Notes: generated by a model from the sequence alone, not told the origin. 7,847 nt of DNA from CAJBLF01 sp964463255 (GCA_964463255.1 CAYXBC010000002.1:1-7847), one strand, 5' to 3'. Positions 1 through 6,608 are shown, counted from the stretch's first letter. A program made the numbers and translations.

Positions 1-31
1 CTACGGGAATATTATTACAATAATAAAAGAA

Positions 32-88
32 AACATAGATGATTAGGAATGAATGGGCTAACGCCCATCCAAAAATATCGTCTATGTT
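32..88 (-). terminator. Nested stem-loop, possible minus-strand terminator or small RNA 3' end
   Basis: An outer 12-bp stem pairs 32-43 with 77-88 (one G-U). It encloses an inner perfect 6-bp hairpin, ATGGGC at 53-58 and GCCCAT at 63-68, with loop TAAC. Read on the minus strand, the outer stem is followed by a T-rich run (about 31 down to 18), which fits an intrinsic terminator or the 3' end of a short transcript. On the plus strand no T-run follows. A second small hairpin (CACTT/AAGTG, 89-102) sits beside it. No convincing minus-strand gene lies upstream, so what it would terminate is unknown. Confidence 0.4.
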
Positions 89-102
89 CACTTATAAAAG
101 TG

Positions 103-180
103 TAACCTTGATTCTGCAACAGAATATTTTTGTCAAATTTTAGGACACTTTTTTTTGTTCCTTGATTTTTGAGAAATCTA
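103..180 (-). repeat. Diverged dispersed repeat, copy A
   Basis: Read on the minus strand, this stretch shares an ordered series of blocks with 5795-5874 on the plus strand: ATTTC, AATCAA, GGAAC, GTCCTA, AAT, GACAAAA and a second AATCAA. Within this copy AATCAAGG recurs after 54 nt. Both copies lie just upstream of, and point away from, a membrane-protein gene (here the prepilin peptidase). The similarity was found by eye and the copies differ by several indels. It could be a dispersed intergenic element or the remains of a small coding sequence. Confidence 0.35.
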
Positions 181-189
181 TCATATATA
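162..189 (+). promoter_or_regulatory. Possible promoter for the prepilin peptidase operon
   Basis: TTGATT (162-167) and TATATA (184-189) are separated by 16 nt and would start transcription about 25 nt before the ATG at 220. The region is very AT-rich, so chance matches are likely. Confidence 0.3.
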
Positions 190-219
190 TACTTCATCGT
201 TTACGCTCAAAAAAACATC

Positions 220-1101
220 ATGCGAATACTCATACTATTCCTCTGACTTATCTTCTGATCCCTGGGATCTGTGATTATGACTAGATTCGGCGAGCGTATC
301 ACGCGAGCAAAACTGCGTGGGTTCTTGTTTGGATATTCTCAATGTCCCGCATGCCATCATAGGCTCATGCCGAGAGACCTTGTCCCCGTAGTGAGTTATC
401 TCGTCTGATGAGGGAAGTGCCGCTATTGTTGAAAAAAAATCAGTCGAATATATCCTGTCTTGGAACTTTTGTGTGCATGAATTTTTCTAGCGACCTATCT
501 TGTAACGAAAGACTTCTGAACTCCGATATTGATCTTTTTCCTGGTAACGAATCGACTCCTTATCCTTCTCCTCATCTACGATCTCCAAACCTATGAACTC
601 CATTTTGTTATATGGATCCTCTTGGTACTCCTAGCTCTCGCTGCCAATATTTTTCTCCCTTGAGGAAATCTGCGATATGCTTTCCTCTCTGCGCTGGTAT
701 TTACTGCCGTCTTTGTCGGTATCTATCTATTCGCCAAACGATATGCCAAGATAAGATTTGGTCAGCAAGAATGATTTGGCCAGGGAGATGTCTATCTGGC
801 ATTCCTCTTCTGAATATCCTTTCCATTCATCCTTTCCTTGCATGCGCAATTATTCTCCTGACTGTTGCTGGTCCAGGCTTTGATCTCTTTCGCTCTCTTG
901 AGTAGCATCATAGGACTTCTTCGAGCTGGGTGTACCTACATCTTGCACAGTTATCTCATCAGGAGTAAGGGACAAGGAATCAGGAACCAGGAATCAGGAG
1001 AAATATCATTCAGAAGTATCCCGTTTTTTCCTGCTATGATCATTGCATTTTGGATCCTTTCATGGAAACTCCCATATTTTATCACCTTGCTCTTCGGATA
1101 G
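220..1101 (+). CDS. pilD: Prepilin peptidase (type IV leader peptidase, A24 family)
   Basis: This is an integral-membrane aspartic protease that cleaves the leader of type IV prepilins or pseudopilins and, in bifunctional members, N-methylates the new N-terminus. With UGA read as Gly the frame gives 293 residues. The N-terminus has the family's hydrophobic Gly-Ser segment (13-17). A zinc-type cysteine domain follows, with Cys42-x2-Cys45 and Cys67-x2-Cys70 around Asp53-Leu-Val-Pro. The rest is multi-spanning, with the expected catalytic aspartates Asp121 (Tyr-Asp-Leu-Gln-Thr) and Asp190 (Gly-Gln-Gly-Asp). The stretch after Asp121 lacks the usual Ile-Pro-Asp, and Tyr follows the Gly-x-Gly-Asp-x motif where Lys is common, so it is somewhat divergent. 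Eleven in-frame UGA codons fall at residues 9, 13, 63, 64, 71, 87, 100, 148, 185, 198 and 214, which is 11 of about 27 glycines. The ATG at 220 puts the Gly-Ser motif at the usual distance. No Shine-Dalgarno sequence is visible. The stop is TAG, and the next gene's ATG follows with no gap. Confidence 0.92.
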
Positions 1102-2064
1102 ATGTCAAAAAAACATATCCCTATAGATAGCACATCACCTATCAAAGCGACTGAAAAAAATCTATATTCTTGGAAATTCCGGACGTTTGGGATTCTCAGC
1201 CTCATAGCATATCGGACTATTTTCTTGAGATTATTCTGACAATTTTTGGCATTGGAATCGATGATCTATGTTATGCTTTTTTTTCTCTTCTTTCATTTTT
1301 TCTATCTAGAACTCCGTAGGCTTCCTATCAGATATCTGATGATTTTTATGCTTGGCGTGAGTATCATCCAGGGATTCTTTATCGGATATACCAATATCCT
1401 CCTAATAGCATCCATGCTTTCTCTCAATGTCGGCGTCGTCTATCTGGCATGGCTCTTGCAAGGCGAATCCTATGACAAAGTAAAATGGAACATTATGAGT
1501 TATCTCAGTGCCGGCGGATATATGTTTACGGTTTTTATCACCATCGGATACAGTTTATTTGTCCTCGGATATTATACAAAATTTCCTTTCACCTGCGAGG
1601 ATCTCTCCAATGCCTCAAGCCGCGTAATCAACCTATTCACCCATCCGGTAGCTGCAGGCATGGAAAAAATCAAAGCCGATACTACTGCACTCTTTAATAC
1701 CAAAATTAAAGATGTCGCCATCATCGGACAAAATATCTCCTTACAGACCAAACAATCTACCTATTCGAAAACAATCCAAACGCTCAATACCTATAAAAAA
1801 AACTTTATCGATCAAGCGCTCAAAGACAATACTACCGTCAATATGGGGATTTGCGATTACGTCCTGGGGCAGATGAATCAGATTTACAATAACCCAGCAT
1901 TCAAAGTATCCGTTATCCTCTTGATGTTTTTGGTCTTTTATGGATTCATCAGGATTGTCTTTCGGGTGATGTCCGGTATAGCGTTTGTGGTTTTCAAGAT
2001 ATTGTTCGCTTGCAAATCCTATCATATCAAGACGGTAATGAAGGAGTGCGAGGATTTGGAATAA
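1102..2064 (+). CDS. Multi-spanning membrane protein of unknown function, in operon with prepilin peptidase
   Basis: The 320-residue product has a hydrophilic N-terminus (1-25) and about six predicted membrane helices by eye: near 49-69, 75-95, 96-118, 130-157, 248-266 and 269-285. Residues about 158-247 form one long polar loop rich in Thr, Asn, Gln and Lys between the fourth and fifth helices. I recognise no family motif. The ATG abuts the TAG of the prepilin peptidase, so the two are almost certainly co-transcribed and may be translationally coupled. Codon 46 is UGA (1237-1239), read as Gly. A standard-code caller would start at the TTG at 1246 and lose the first 48 residues. The position suggests a role in the envelope or in pilus assembly, but that is inference from context only. 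Confidence 0.82.
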
Positions 2065-2134
2065 GAGGTAGAGAGTGGAGGTCAGATTGTATTCGCCAGC
2101 AAAAAGTATATCATACAAAAAAAAATATAAAACT

Positions 2135-2383
2135 ATGCACGCAACAATGTCAAACAAAAGAAGACGCATAAAAATCCGTAAGTTTATTGAGCGTATTATC
2201 TTGCCGCTTATGATCAGTACTTTGCTCCTACTTATTGGATTTATTATCGCCGTCACCTTCTTCGATGTCCGATTCGCTTCGCTATCGAAAATGATCATCA
2301 TTCTCATTATCGCTATCTTTCTGATTGGTGAGGTGGTCTTTGCAATCTCCCATGAAATCATCCAAAAAATCATGAAAAGATAA
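2135..2383 (+). CDS. Small two-helix membrane protein
   Basis: The product is 82 residues: a basic N-terminus (Lys-Arg-Arg-Arg, with further Lys and Arg to about residue 17), then two hydrophobic segments at about 20-42 and 53-72, and a short basic tail. This is a typical topology for a small inner-membrane protein. No family is recognised. The start is uncertain. ATG at 2135 is chosen; ATG at 2147 and an upstream GTG at 2075 (adding 20 residues) are in frame. The sequence between 2075 and 2135 looks non-coding and holds a weak promoter-like pair (TTGTAT 2087-2092, TATCAT 2109-2114, spacer 16). It is the last gene before the terminator at 2385. No UGA codons occur, so the frame does not depend on the recoding. 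Confidence 0.65.
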   Translation: MHATMSNKRRRIKIRKFIERIILPLMISTLLLLIGFIIAVTFFDVRFASLSKMIIILIIAIFLIGEVVFAISHEIIQKIMKR

Positions 2384-2384
2384 T

Positions 2385-2416
2385 ACTGGCTTACGTTTCC
2401 GTAGGTCAGTTTTTTT
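2385..2416 (+). terminator. Intrinsic terminator of the prepilin peptidase operon
   Basis: An 11-bp stem (2385-2395 with 2400-2410, two G-U pairs, loop TTTC) is followed directly by a seven-T run. It begins one base after the stop codon of the small membrane protein. Confidence 0.8.
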
Positions 2417-2417
2417 G

Positions 2418-2446
2418 TTTGAAATACGTACCGGGTATCGTATAAA
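2418..2446 (+). promoter_or_regulatory. Possible promoter for the U32 gene
   Basis: TATAAA (2441-2446) lies 17 nt after a weak -35-like TTTGAA (2418-2423). It falls between the upstream terminator and the ATG at 2489, where a promoter is expected. The -35 match is poor. Confidence 0.3.
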
Positions 2447-2488
2447 CGTAGAAATATTTCAGCATTTAATCATTTAGTCATTGTAGCT

Positions 2489-3736
2489 ATGAAGAAACCA
2501 ACAATAGTTGCCCCAGGATGATCATACGAAAAAGCTATCGTAGCAAGCCATTATGGAGCTGAAGAAGTCTATGTGGGTGTACCATTTACGTCTTTGAGAA
2601 TGAGACAAAATAAAATCTATAATTTTGATGATCTCAAAAAAACTGTCCAGGATCTCCACAAAAATGGAAGCAAGGCGTTACTTACTATGAATATCTTTCC
2701 GAGAAATATCGATATCAAGATATTTGAGCAGGCTGTCCAACAGATTGCTGATGTCGGCGCAGACGCCATCATTTTCTCTGATCCGGGAACCTTCCATATT
2801 ATCAGGAAATATCTGCCTGATATCCCATTACATATGAGTACACAATCTTCTACGTTGAACTATGCGGCTGTCCAGTTCTGGAAGGATATGTGAGTCAAAA
2901 GAATCGTCTTCGCTAGAGAATTGCATATCGAAGAGATCAAGGAAATCAGAGAGAAAGTGCCGGGGATGGAAATCGAAGTTTTTGTCCATGGTTCTATGTG
3001 TATGACCTATTCGTGACGCTGCACCCTAGGAGATTATATGTCAGGAAGAGCAGGAAATAAAGGAGAATGTTCACATGCCTGCAGATTCAAATACAAAGTG
3101 CGGCTTGAAGAAGAACGTAGACCAGGGAAACTCTTCCAACTCGAAGAAGATGAAGAAGGAAGTTATCTCCTCTCGTCAAAAGATCTCTGTACGATAGATA
3201 AACTCAAGGAGATACTTCCCTATGTCGATGCCATCAAAATCGAATGAAGAAGCAAATCGGAATTTTATGTCGGCGCTCTCGTAAAAGCATACAAGCATGT
3301 CCGCGATGCAATCCTCTCCAACAGCAAAATAGATCCCACCATAGCAAATCTCGTCAATGTCATCCCTCATAGAGAATATCGGGATGGATTTCTCTTCCAT
3401 AAAAAATCAGATTTTCCTGAAGGTGAAGGAGAGGCAACTGTCACTACCTCTACGTTAGAGAGTGCTTGACCATTATTTAATCGTAATTATTTCGGCATAT
3501 TTTCTGATCAATTCATAGAACATGACAAGAAAAAATATTTCGCTATCGAACCCAAAGAAGTTATCACTCCCGGTATGCAACTCAAATATCTTAGCCCAAC
3601 CGATATGGGTACACTCACTATCGTGGATATCATCGACAAGCAAGGGAAATCACTCGAGAAGGCACATTGCAATAGTTGAGTCCTCTATATGCTGACGGAT
3701 AAGAACCTCGAAGGTTGGGAAATTTTATATGAATAA
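2489..3736 (+). CDS. U32-family protein (peptidase U32 fold; likely tRNA or rRNA hydroxylation, TrhP/YegQ-like)
   Basis: The 415-residue product belongs to the U32 'collagenase-like' family. Characterised members act in prephenate-dependent RNA hydroxylation (TrhP, RlhA) or ubiquinone hydroxylation (UbiU/UbiV) rather than as clear proteases. The N-terminus reads Ala-Pro-Gly-Gly-Ser-Tyr-Glu-Lys and then a Gly-Ala-Glu-Glu-Val-Tyr-Val-Gly stretch, the family start of a TIM barrel. The signature at about 170-198 has Cys171, Cys178, Cys194 and Cys198. With Cys234 these match the spacing of the four Fe-S cysteines of UbiU as I recall them (169, 176, 193, 232). Ile-Glu-Gly-Arg-Ser-Lys-Ser at about 251-257 is the second hallmark. 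The last ~70 residues resemble the U32 C-terminal beta-barrel. UGA codons at residues 11, 135, 176, 253, 327 and 397 are read as Gly; those at 11, 176 and 253 fall on family glycines. The length is near single-domain TrhP rather than the longer RlhA, so TrhP-like is the best guess. There is no Shine-Dalgarno sequence. Confidence 0.9.
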
Positions 3737-3753
3737 AAAAAAATAATTTTCAA

Positions 3754-3787
3754 TTTCTAACCTTGCCTGCGGCAGGCAGGTTTCTAA
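3754..3787. repeat. GC-rich palindrome flanked by a 7-bp direct repeat
   Basis: An 8-bp stem (3762-3769 with 3773-3780, one G-U, loop CGG) forms a GC-rich 20-bp block, 3761-3780, in otherwise AT-rich DNA. The block is bracketed exactly by TTTCTAA at 3754-3760 and 3781-3787. This looks like a short palindromic insertion with a target-site duplication. It could also serve as a weak terminator for the U32 gene, though the T-run after it is only three bases. Confidence 0.45.
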
Positions 3788-3862
3788 TGTAAGACTTTGT
3801 AATATTATTCACTATAGTAATTCATAATAATCCATATGTAGATACTACCTTCATCCAAAATT

Positions 3863-3877
3863 CATCGGTTGCCGATG
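3863..3877. other. Small perfect hairpin
   Basis: CATCGG (3863-3868) and CCGATG (3872-3877) form a perfect 6-bp stem with loop TTG. It lies in the convergent gap just beyond the minus-strand terminator at 3889-3915 and has no T-run on either side. Function unknown. Confidence 0.3.
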
Positions 3878-3888
3878 TGTGCTCGTAT

Positions 3889-3915
3889 AAAAAAAGAGGC
3901 GGTGATACCCGTCTC
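3889..3915 (-). terminator. Intrinsic terminator of the helical-repeat protein gene
   Basis: Read on the minus strand, GAGACGG (3915-3909) pairs with CCGCCTC (3902-3896) with one central mismatch, followed by a run of seven T (3895-3889). It begins about 9 nt after the stop of the gene ending at 3924. Confidence 0.7.
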
Positions 3916-3923
3916 TCAATATT

Positions 3924-4325
3924 TTATTCTACAAGTTTTTTCATCTCTTCGAATGCTTGTTTTTGTAATTCGCCGTTCGAATGATTGTAGATATATTCCC
4001 ATTCGCGGAATGTTGTACAAATCTTTCGCATTTTTTGCGCAATCGATTTACGTGTCTCTCCTAAGGCAAAGCCGTATACTACTTGCATTCTCTCTAATGT
4101 CGTAGCGAATACCATCATCTTTTGGAGTGCTGTCTGTTTGTCTTCTTCAGGCAGGACTTCATAGATGAGAATCCATTCTCCGAATCCAAAGAATCTGGTC
4201 AATTGATTCTTCTCTTCGAGAAGATGATATGCAAGCTGTAATGCTAATGCTGATTCTCTGATAATGTCGAATTTTTCCATCGAGGGGTGTTGCAGAAATT
4301 CCTGCACTACTTTTTTTGTATCCAT
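3924..4325 (-). CDS. Small helical protein with three tandem 29-residue repeats, unknown function
   Basis: The product is 133 residues, with no signal peptide or membrane segment. From residue 48 to the end it consists of three near-equal units: 48-76, 77-105 and 106-133 (29, 29 and 28 residues). Each unit has an aromatic or hydrophobic residue followed by Ile/Val-Tyr near its start (Trp51..Tyr55, Met80..Tyr84, Trp109..Tyr113), then a Lys/Gln-rich helix ending in Lys-Met or Glu-Met. The first two units finish in Thr-Thr. This periodicity suggests an alpha-helical solenoid used for protein binding. I do not recognise the family. The frame contains no UGA codon. It has its own promoter (4369-4398) and terminator, so it is probably a single-gene unit. 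The ATG at 4325 lacks a Shine-Dalgarno sequence. Confidence 0.8.
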   Translation of the reverse strand: MDTKKVVQEFLQHPSMEKFDIIRESALALQLAYHLLEEKNQLTRFFGFGEWILIYEVLPEEDKQTALQKMMVFATTLERMQVVYGFALGETRKSIAQKMRKICTTFREWEYIYNHSNGELQKQAFEEMKKLVE

Positions 4326-4368
4326 ATTGTATAGTATTTATTTTTTTATTATTTTTTTGTTGATGAAA

Positions 4369-4398
4369 AGTATATACTCATTATTCATGGAATATCAA
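4369..4398 (-). promoter_or_regulatory. Promoter for the helical-repeat protein gene
   Basis: On the minus strand TTGATA (4398-4393) and TATACT (4374-4369) are separated by 18 nt. This predicts a 5' UTR of about 35 nt before the ATG at 4325. It sits just downstream of the MFS gene's stop, where a separate promoter would be needed. Confidence 0.5.
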
Positions 4399-4424
4399 TT
4401 TCTCCTCTAGTTATATGTGTCTTG

Positions 4425-5723
4425 TTATTTTAATTTCCTATCATTTCTGTGCTTCTGAAATATATGATACCTTCTCGCCAGACCACCAAGTGCTATAAGG
4501 AAGATACCAATCCCTATCAAGACAAATGATGTTTGGATACCAAAGAGCCGCGAAGATATTCCAAATAGCAGTACCCCTACTATTTCTCATAACTTGGATA
4601 CAAATTCTCCTACCCCGGAAATAGCTCATTCATCTTTTGGATCACTGCAGTCAGAGACATAGGCAGATATTACCGGACGCATTATTGAGAGGCCAAGCGA
4701 TATTGCAAAGGTAATAATCATAATATTTCGAAATCATTCGTTATATCCAAGCAGCATATAGAGGAAGGAGATGAACAGTAAAATAAAGAAAAGAAATTTC
4801 CTTTTACTGGTATTGTCCGCAATATTTCCCGTGAAGAAATCTATCAGATACGGCACCCTCATCACCGCAAATACTATAGCAATCTGTGAAAGCGTAAGAT
4901 TGTTTTCTATAGATATGATAGGTATGAAGATAAATCCTATGTAATTGAGTAAGTTAAACAGGAATTCGAATCCAAGCGCATAATATAATCTGGAAGAATA
5001 ATCTTTCATGGTGACGAGTACATTTTTTATGGCACGCAAAGAAAATACCTCAAGGAAAAATTTATGGATGAAGGTATCTTTTCCCAAAAATTCTTTTACT
5101 TTGGTCTTGCTGAGATTAGGAAGTTTCTGATCCGTAAAAAAGGAAAGCACTGCAAAGATTGATACGAATAAGAAGAGATAGGGCAATTGGATATATTGTA
5201 TCAATACTGAAGCAATCAACGCTCCTATCACATAGGCAAGGTTCATGCTCGAAAAATATAATCAGAATACTGCTCCTCTGGTATTCTTTTTGCTATGTTT
5301 GCGGATAAATGCCTGATAGGTTGTATTCAACGCTGCTGTTGCAAATCCGTTGAGTAAAACTGCTACGATAAGCAACAATAATGACTCGGTACTACCTGCA
5401 GCAAAATATAATAATCACGTAATTACATATACAAGTTTACTAAGTAGCAATACCGATTTGAGATTTGCATGATCATCTACTTCTCCTACGGGGATAGAAA
5501 ATAGCATTTTCCCTAGAGACAATATAGCGGAAATTAATGATATCCAAAAGACGTTATGTACGATATCATCCACATATACAGAGAAAAAAGTATCTGCTCC
5601 AAGTCATCGTCCCAAGATAAATATAAATAGAGAAAAAGATACAATCCTTATGGAGACCGGGACAGAGAAAAAGTCTTTCTCGATGATTTTTATGATACCG
5701 TTATGCTCGTTCTTCTTTGTCAT
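4425..5723 (-). CDS. Major facilitator superfamily (MFS) transporter, 12 helices
   Basis: The 432-residue product has about 12 hydrophobic helices, with a short polar N-terminus and a basic tail, as expected for an MFS secondary carrier in the cytoplasmic membrane. An MFS motif A lies between helices 8 and 9: Gly299-Asn-Ile-Ala-Asp303 followed by Lys307-Arg-Lys309. A degenerate copy follows helix 2 (Gly80-Glu-Val-Asp-Asp84). The stretch at about 151-170 (Arg-Gly-Ala-Val-Phe-Gly, then the start of helix 5) resembles drug/sugar efflux MFS members. The substrate cannot be told. UGA codons at residues 40, 103, 154, 330, 366 and 379 are read as Gly; under the standard code only 160-329 survives as one piece. 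It has a good promoter at 5755-5782. The upstream leader lacks a Shine-Dalgarno sequence, and no terminator is seen after the TAA. Confidence 0.88.
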
Positions 5724-5754
5724 ACATCATCTGGCGTATAAATAGTGTAGTACA

Positions 5755-5782
5755 ATTGTATGGAAAAATATTTTTTTGTCAA
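5755..5782 (-). promoter_or_regulatory. Sigma-70-type promoter for the MFS gene
   Basis: On the minus strand a consensus -35 TTGACA (5782-5777) and -10 TACAAT (5760-5755) are separated by 16 nt. The start would be near 5748, giving a UTR of about 25 nt before the ATG at 5723. Confidence 0.6.
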
Positions 5783-5794
5783 AATTGGAAAAAA

Positions 5795-5874
5795 ATTTCG
5801 ATAAATCAAAAAAAGGAACTTTTTGCAGTCCTAGAATGGGACAAAATTTCAATGATTTCGATAAATCAAAAAAA
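5795..5874 (+). repeat. Dispersed repeat copy B with internal 60-nt direct repeat
   Basis: An identical 20-mer beginning ATTTCGATAAATC and ending in seven A occurs at 5795-5814 and 5855-5874, exactly 60 nt apart. The segment between carries GGAAC, GTCCTA and GACAAAA in the same order as copy A (103-180, minus strand). The second 20-mer's A-run doubles as the T-tract of the terminator at 5868-5897. Like copy A it lies upstream of, and points away from, a membrane-protein gene (the MFS transporter). Confidence 0.5.
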
Positions 5875-5897
5875 CCCTGAAACATCTCCAGAGTTTT
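5868..5897 (-). terminator. Intrinsic terminator of the small basic protein gene
   Basis: On the minus strand a 10-bp stem (5897-5888 with 5880-5871, two G-U pairs, loop of 7) runs into a T-tract opposite 5874-5868. It lies about 17 nt after the stop codon at 5914. Confidence 0.65.
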
Positions 5898-5913
5898 CTA
5901 GTATATATATCTT

Positions 5914-6258
5914 TTAGCGTTTCATCATGGTTGCTTTTCTGAGTCTTGCTCTTGTCCATCATGACTGTGGTGCATCTACGACTTCCGTACCGCCCGCTGG
6001 TGTCCTGATAAATCTATATCCGTCTGGATCCGTCCTGAGTCTGGTCTCTCGACATATTTTTCTTCCTCTAAGAAATCGAGTATAATCGTGACCTTTAAGA
6101 TTTTTTACGACACCGACCACACCGAGATCTTTGGCTTCTTCCATGGTAAGTTTTCTTTTTGGATATTCGAATCTCTTGGTCCCTCTCAACCTGGTTGCTT
6201 GTCTCTGCTGCTGGGATTTTTTCTTTGCTATCCCTTGTTTATTTGTTCTGCTTGCCAT
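5914..6258 (-). CDS. Small highly basic protein, unknown function
   Basis: The product is 114 residues, with about 31 Lys/Arg against 10 Asp/Glu and no membrane helix. This composition is typical of RNA- or DNA-binding or ribosome-associated proteins. The N-terminal third is a Gln/Lys/Arg-rich, probably disordered tail. The middle (about 38-60) holds a possible helix, then Val-Val-Gly-Val-Val and Gly-His-Asp-Tyr. The C-terminus is Arg/Lys-rich. It has a single Cys (69) and no zinc motif. I do not recognise the family and cannot match it to a ribosomal protein. Residue 100 is UGA, read as Gly; under the standard code the protein would lose its last 15 residues, which are strongly basic and continue the character of the protein. 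The ATG at 6258 has no Shine-Dalgarno sequence. A terminator follows. Confidence 0.75.
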
Positions 6259-6354
6259 TACTTTTAAAAAGATAATAAATTTGAGATGATGGACCTTAAT
6301 TAATTTTGAATGATGGATGTTGGATTTTAGATTAAGGTATTCTCTACTTATGCA

Positions 6355-6419
6355 CTATTGTCAATTACCATAGTTCATTCTAGCGAATCAAACATTCAAA
6401 ATTATTGATTTTGGATTTT
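6355..6419 (+). repeat. 65-nt direct repeat, copy 1
   Basis: This segment matches 6494-6558 at 58 of 65 positions with no gaps (offset 139). It opens with a 19-nt imperfect inverted repeat (6355-6373), followed by an identical core beginning TTCATTCTAGCGAATCAA, which itself can fold as ATTC/GAAT, and an AT-rich tail. Confidence 0.8.
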
Positions 6420-6480
6420 CCCCTGCGAGGATAAATGGATGATGGTTTTTCCCCTGCGAGGATAAATGGATGATGGTTTT
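6420..6480 (+). repeat. 31-bp tandem repeat, two copies
   Basis: Two adjacent copies begin CCCCTGCGAGG at 6420 and 6451 and are identical through 6450 and 6480. The CCCCTGCGAGG part is GC-rich against an AT-rich background. The tandem pair lies exactly after copy 1 of the 65-nt repeat. With only two identical copies and no spacer it is not a CRISPR array. Confidence 0.9.
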
Positions 6481-6493
6481 GTCTTATTATAAT

Positions 6494-6558
6494 CTATTGT
6501 AAGATACAATAGTTCATTCTAGCGAATCAAACATTCAACATTATTAATTTTAGATTTT
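6494..6558 (+). repeat. 65-nt direct repeat, copy 2, with perfect 8-bp hairpin
   Basis: This is the second copy of the 6355-6419 element. Its first 19 nt form a perfect hairpin: CTATTGTA (6494-6501), loop AGA, TACAATAG (6505-6512). It lies about 50 nt downstream of the M29 stop codon, so on the minus strand it could help 3' end formation, but no T-run follows. Confidence 0.8.
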
Positions 6559-6608
6559 GGATATTACGATAATGAATGGAATTTAATGATATAGCTATGA
6601 AATTCAAG

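Larger units (their letters stand above)
6259..6608. other. Repeat-rich intergenic region
   Basis: This 350-nt stretch between the basic protein and the M29 peptidase holds no gene I can support. It contains two 65-nt direct repeats, a 31-bp tandem duplication between them and several hairpins (listed separately). The remainder (6275-6350, 6559-6608) is low-complexity AT-rich DNA with scattered GATGATGG and GATTTTAGATT-like words. A minus-strand TTGACA at 6364-6359 could be a -35 element for the basic protein gene, but no good -10 follows at the right distance. Confidence 0.6.

Noticed and set aside
15..197. Minus-strand 60-residue ORF near the left edge
   Set aside because: It runs through the nested stem-loop and low-complexity DNA and has no recognisable domain. 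It is better described as repeat copy A plus a hairpin, though the shared peptide frame is noted as a finding.
408..905. Plus-strand ORFs of 62 and 97 residues
   Set aside because: They are out-of-frame shadows of the prepilin peptidase, visible only because its true frame is cut by UGA codons under the standard code.
1741..2373. Minus-strand 210-residue ORF
   Set aside because: It is antisense to the 320-residue membrane protein and the small membrane protein. It has no family signal, and the plus-strand frames have sensible membrane topology and operon structure.
4328..4388. Minus-strand 16-codon ORF preceded by AGGAGA
   Set aside because: The AGGAGA lies about 12 nt from the ATG, farther than usual, and the ORF overlaps the predicted promoter of the helical-repeat gene. 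A leader peptide cannot be supported.
5717..5917. Plus-strand 66-residue ORF
   Set aside because: It starts inside the antisense of the MFS start and runs through a promoter, a direct repeat and a terminator, so it is probably not a gene.
6172..6258. Resemblance of the basic protein's N-terminus to a histone H3 tail
   Set aside because: The similarity is compositional only (Arg/Lys/Gln/Thr-rich); nothing downstream resembles a histone fold.
6420..6480. CRISPR-like repeat
   Set aside because: There are only two copies, perfectly adjacent with no spacer, and no cas genes.
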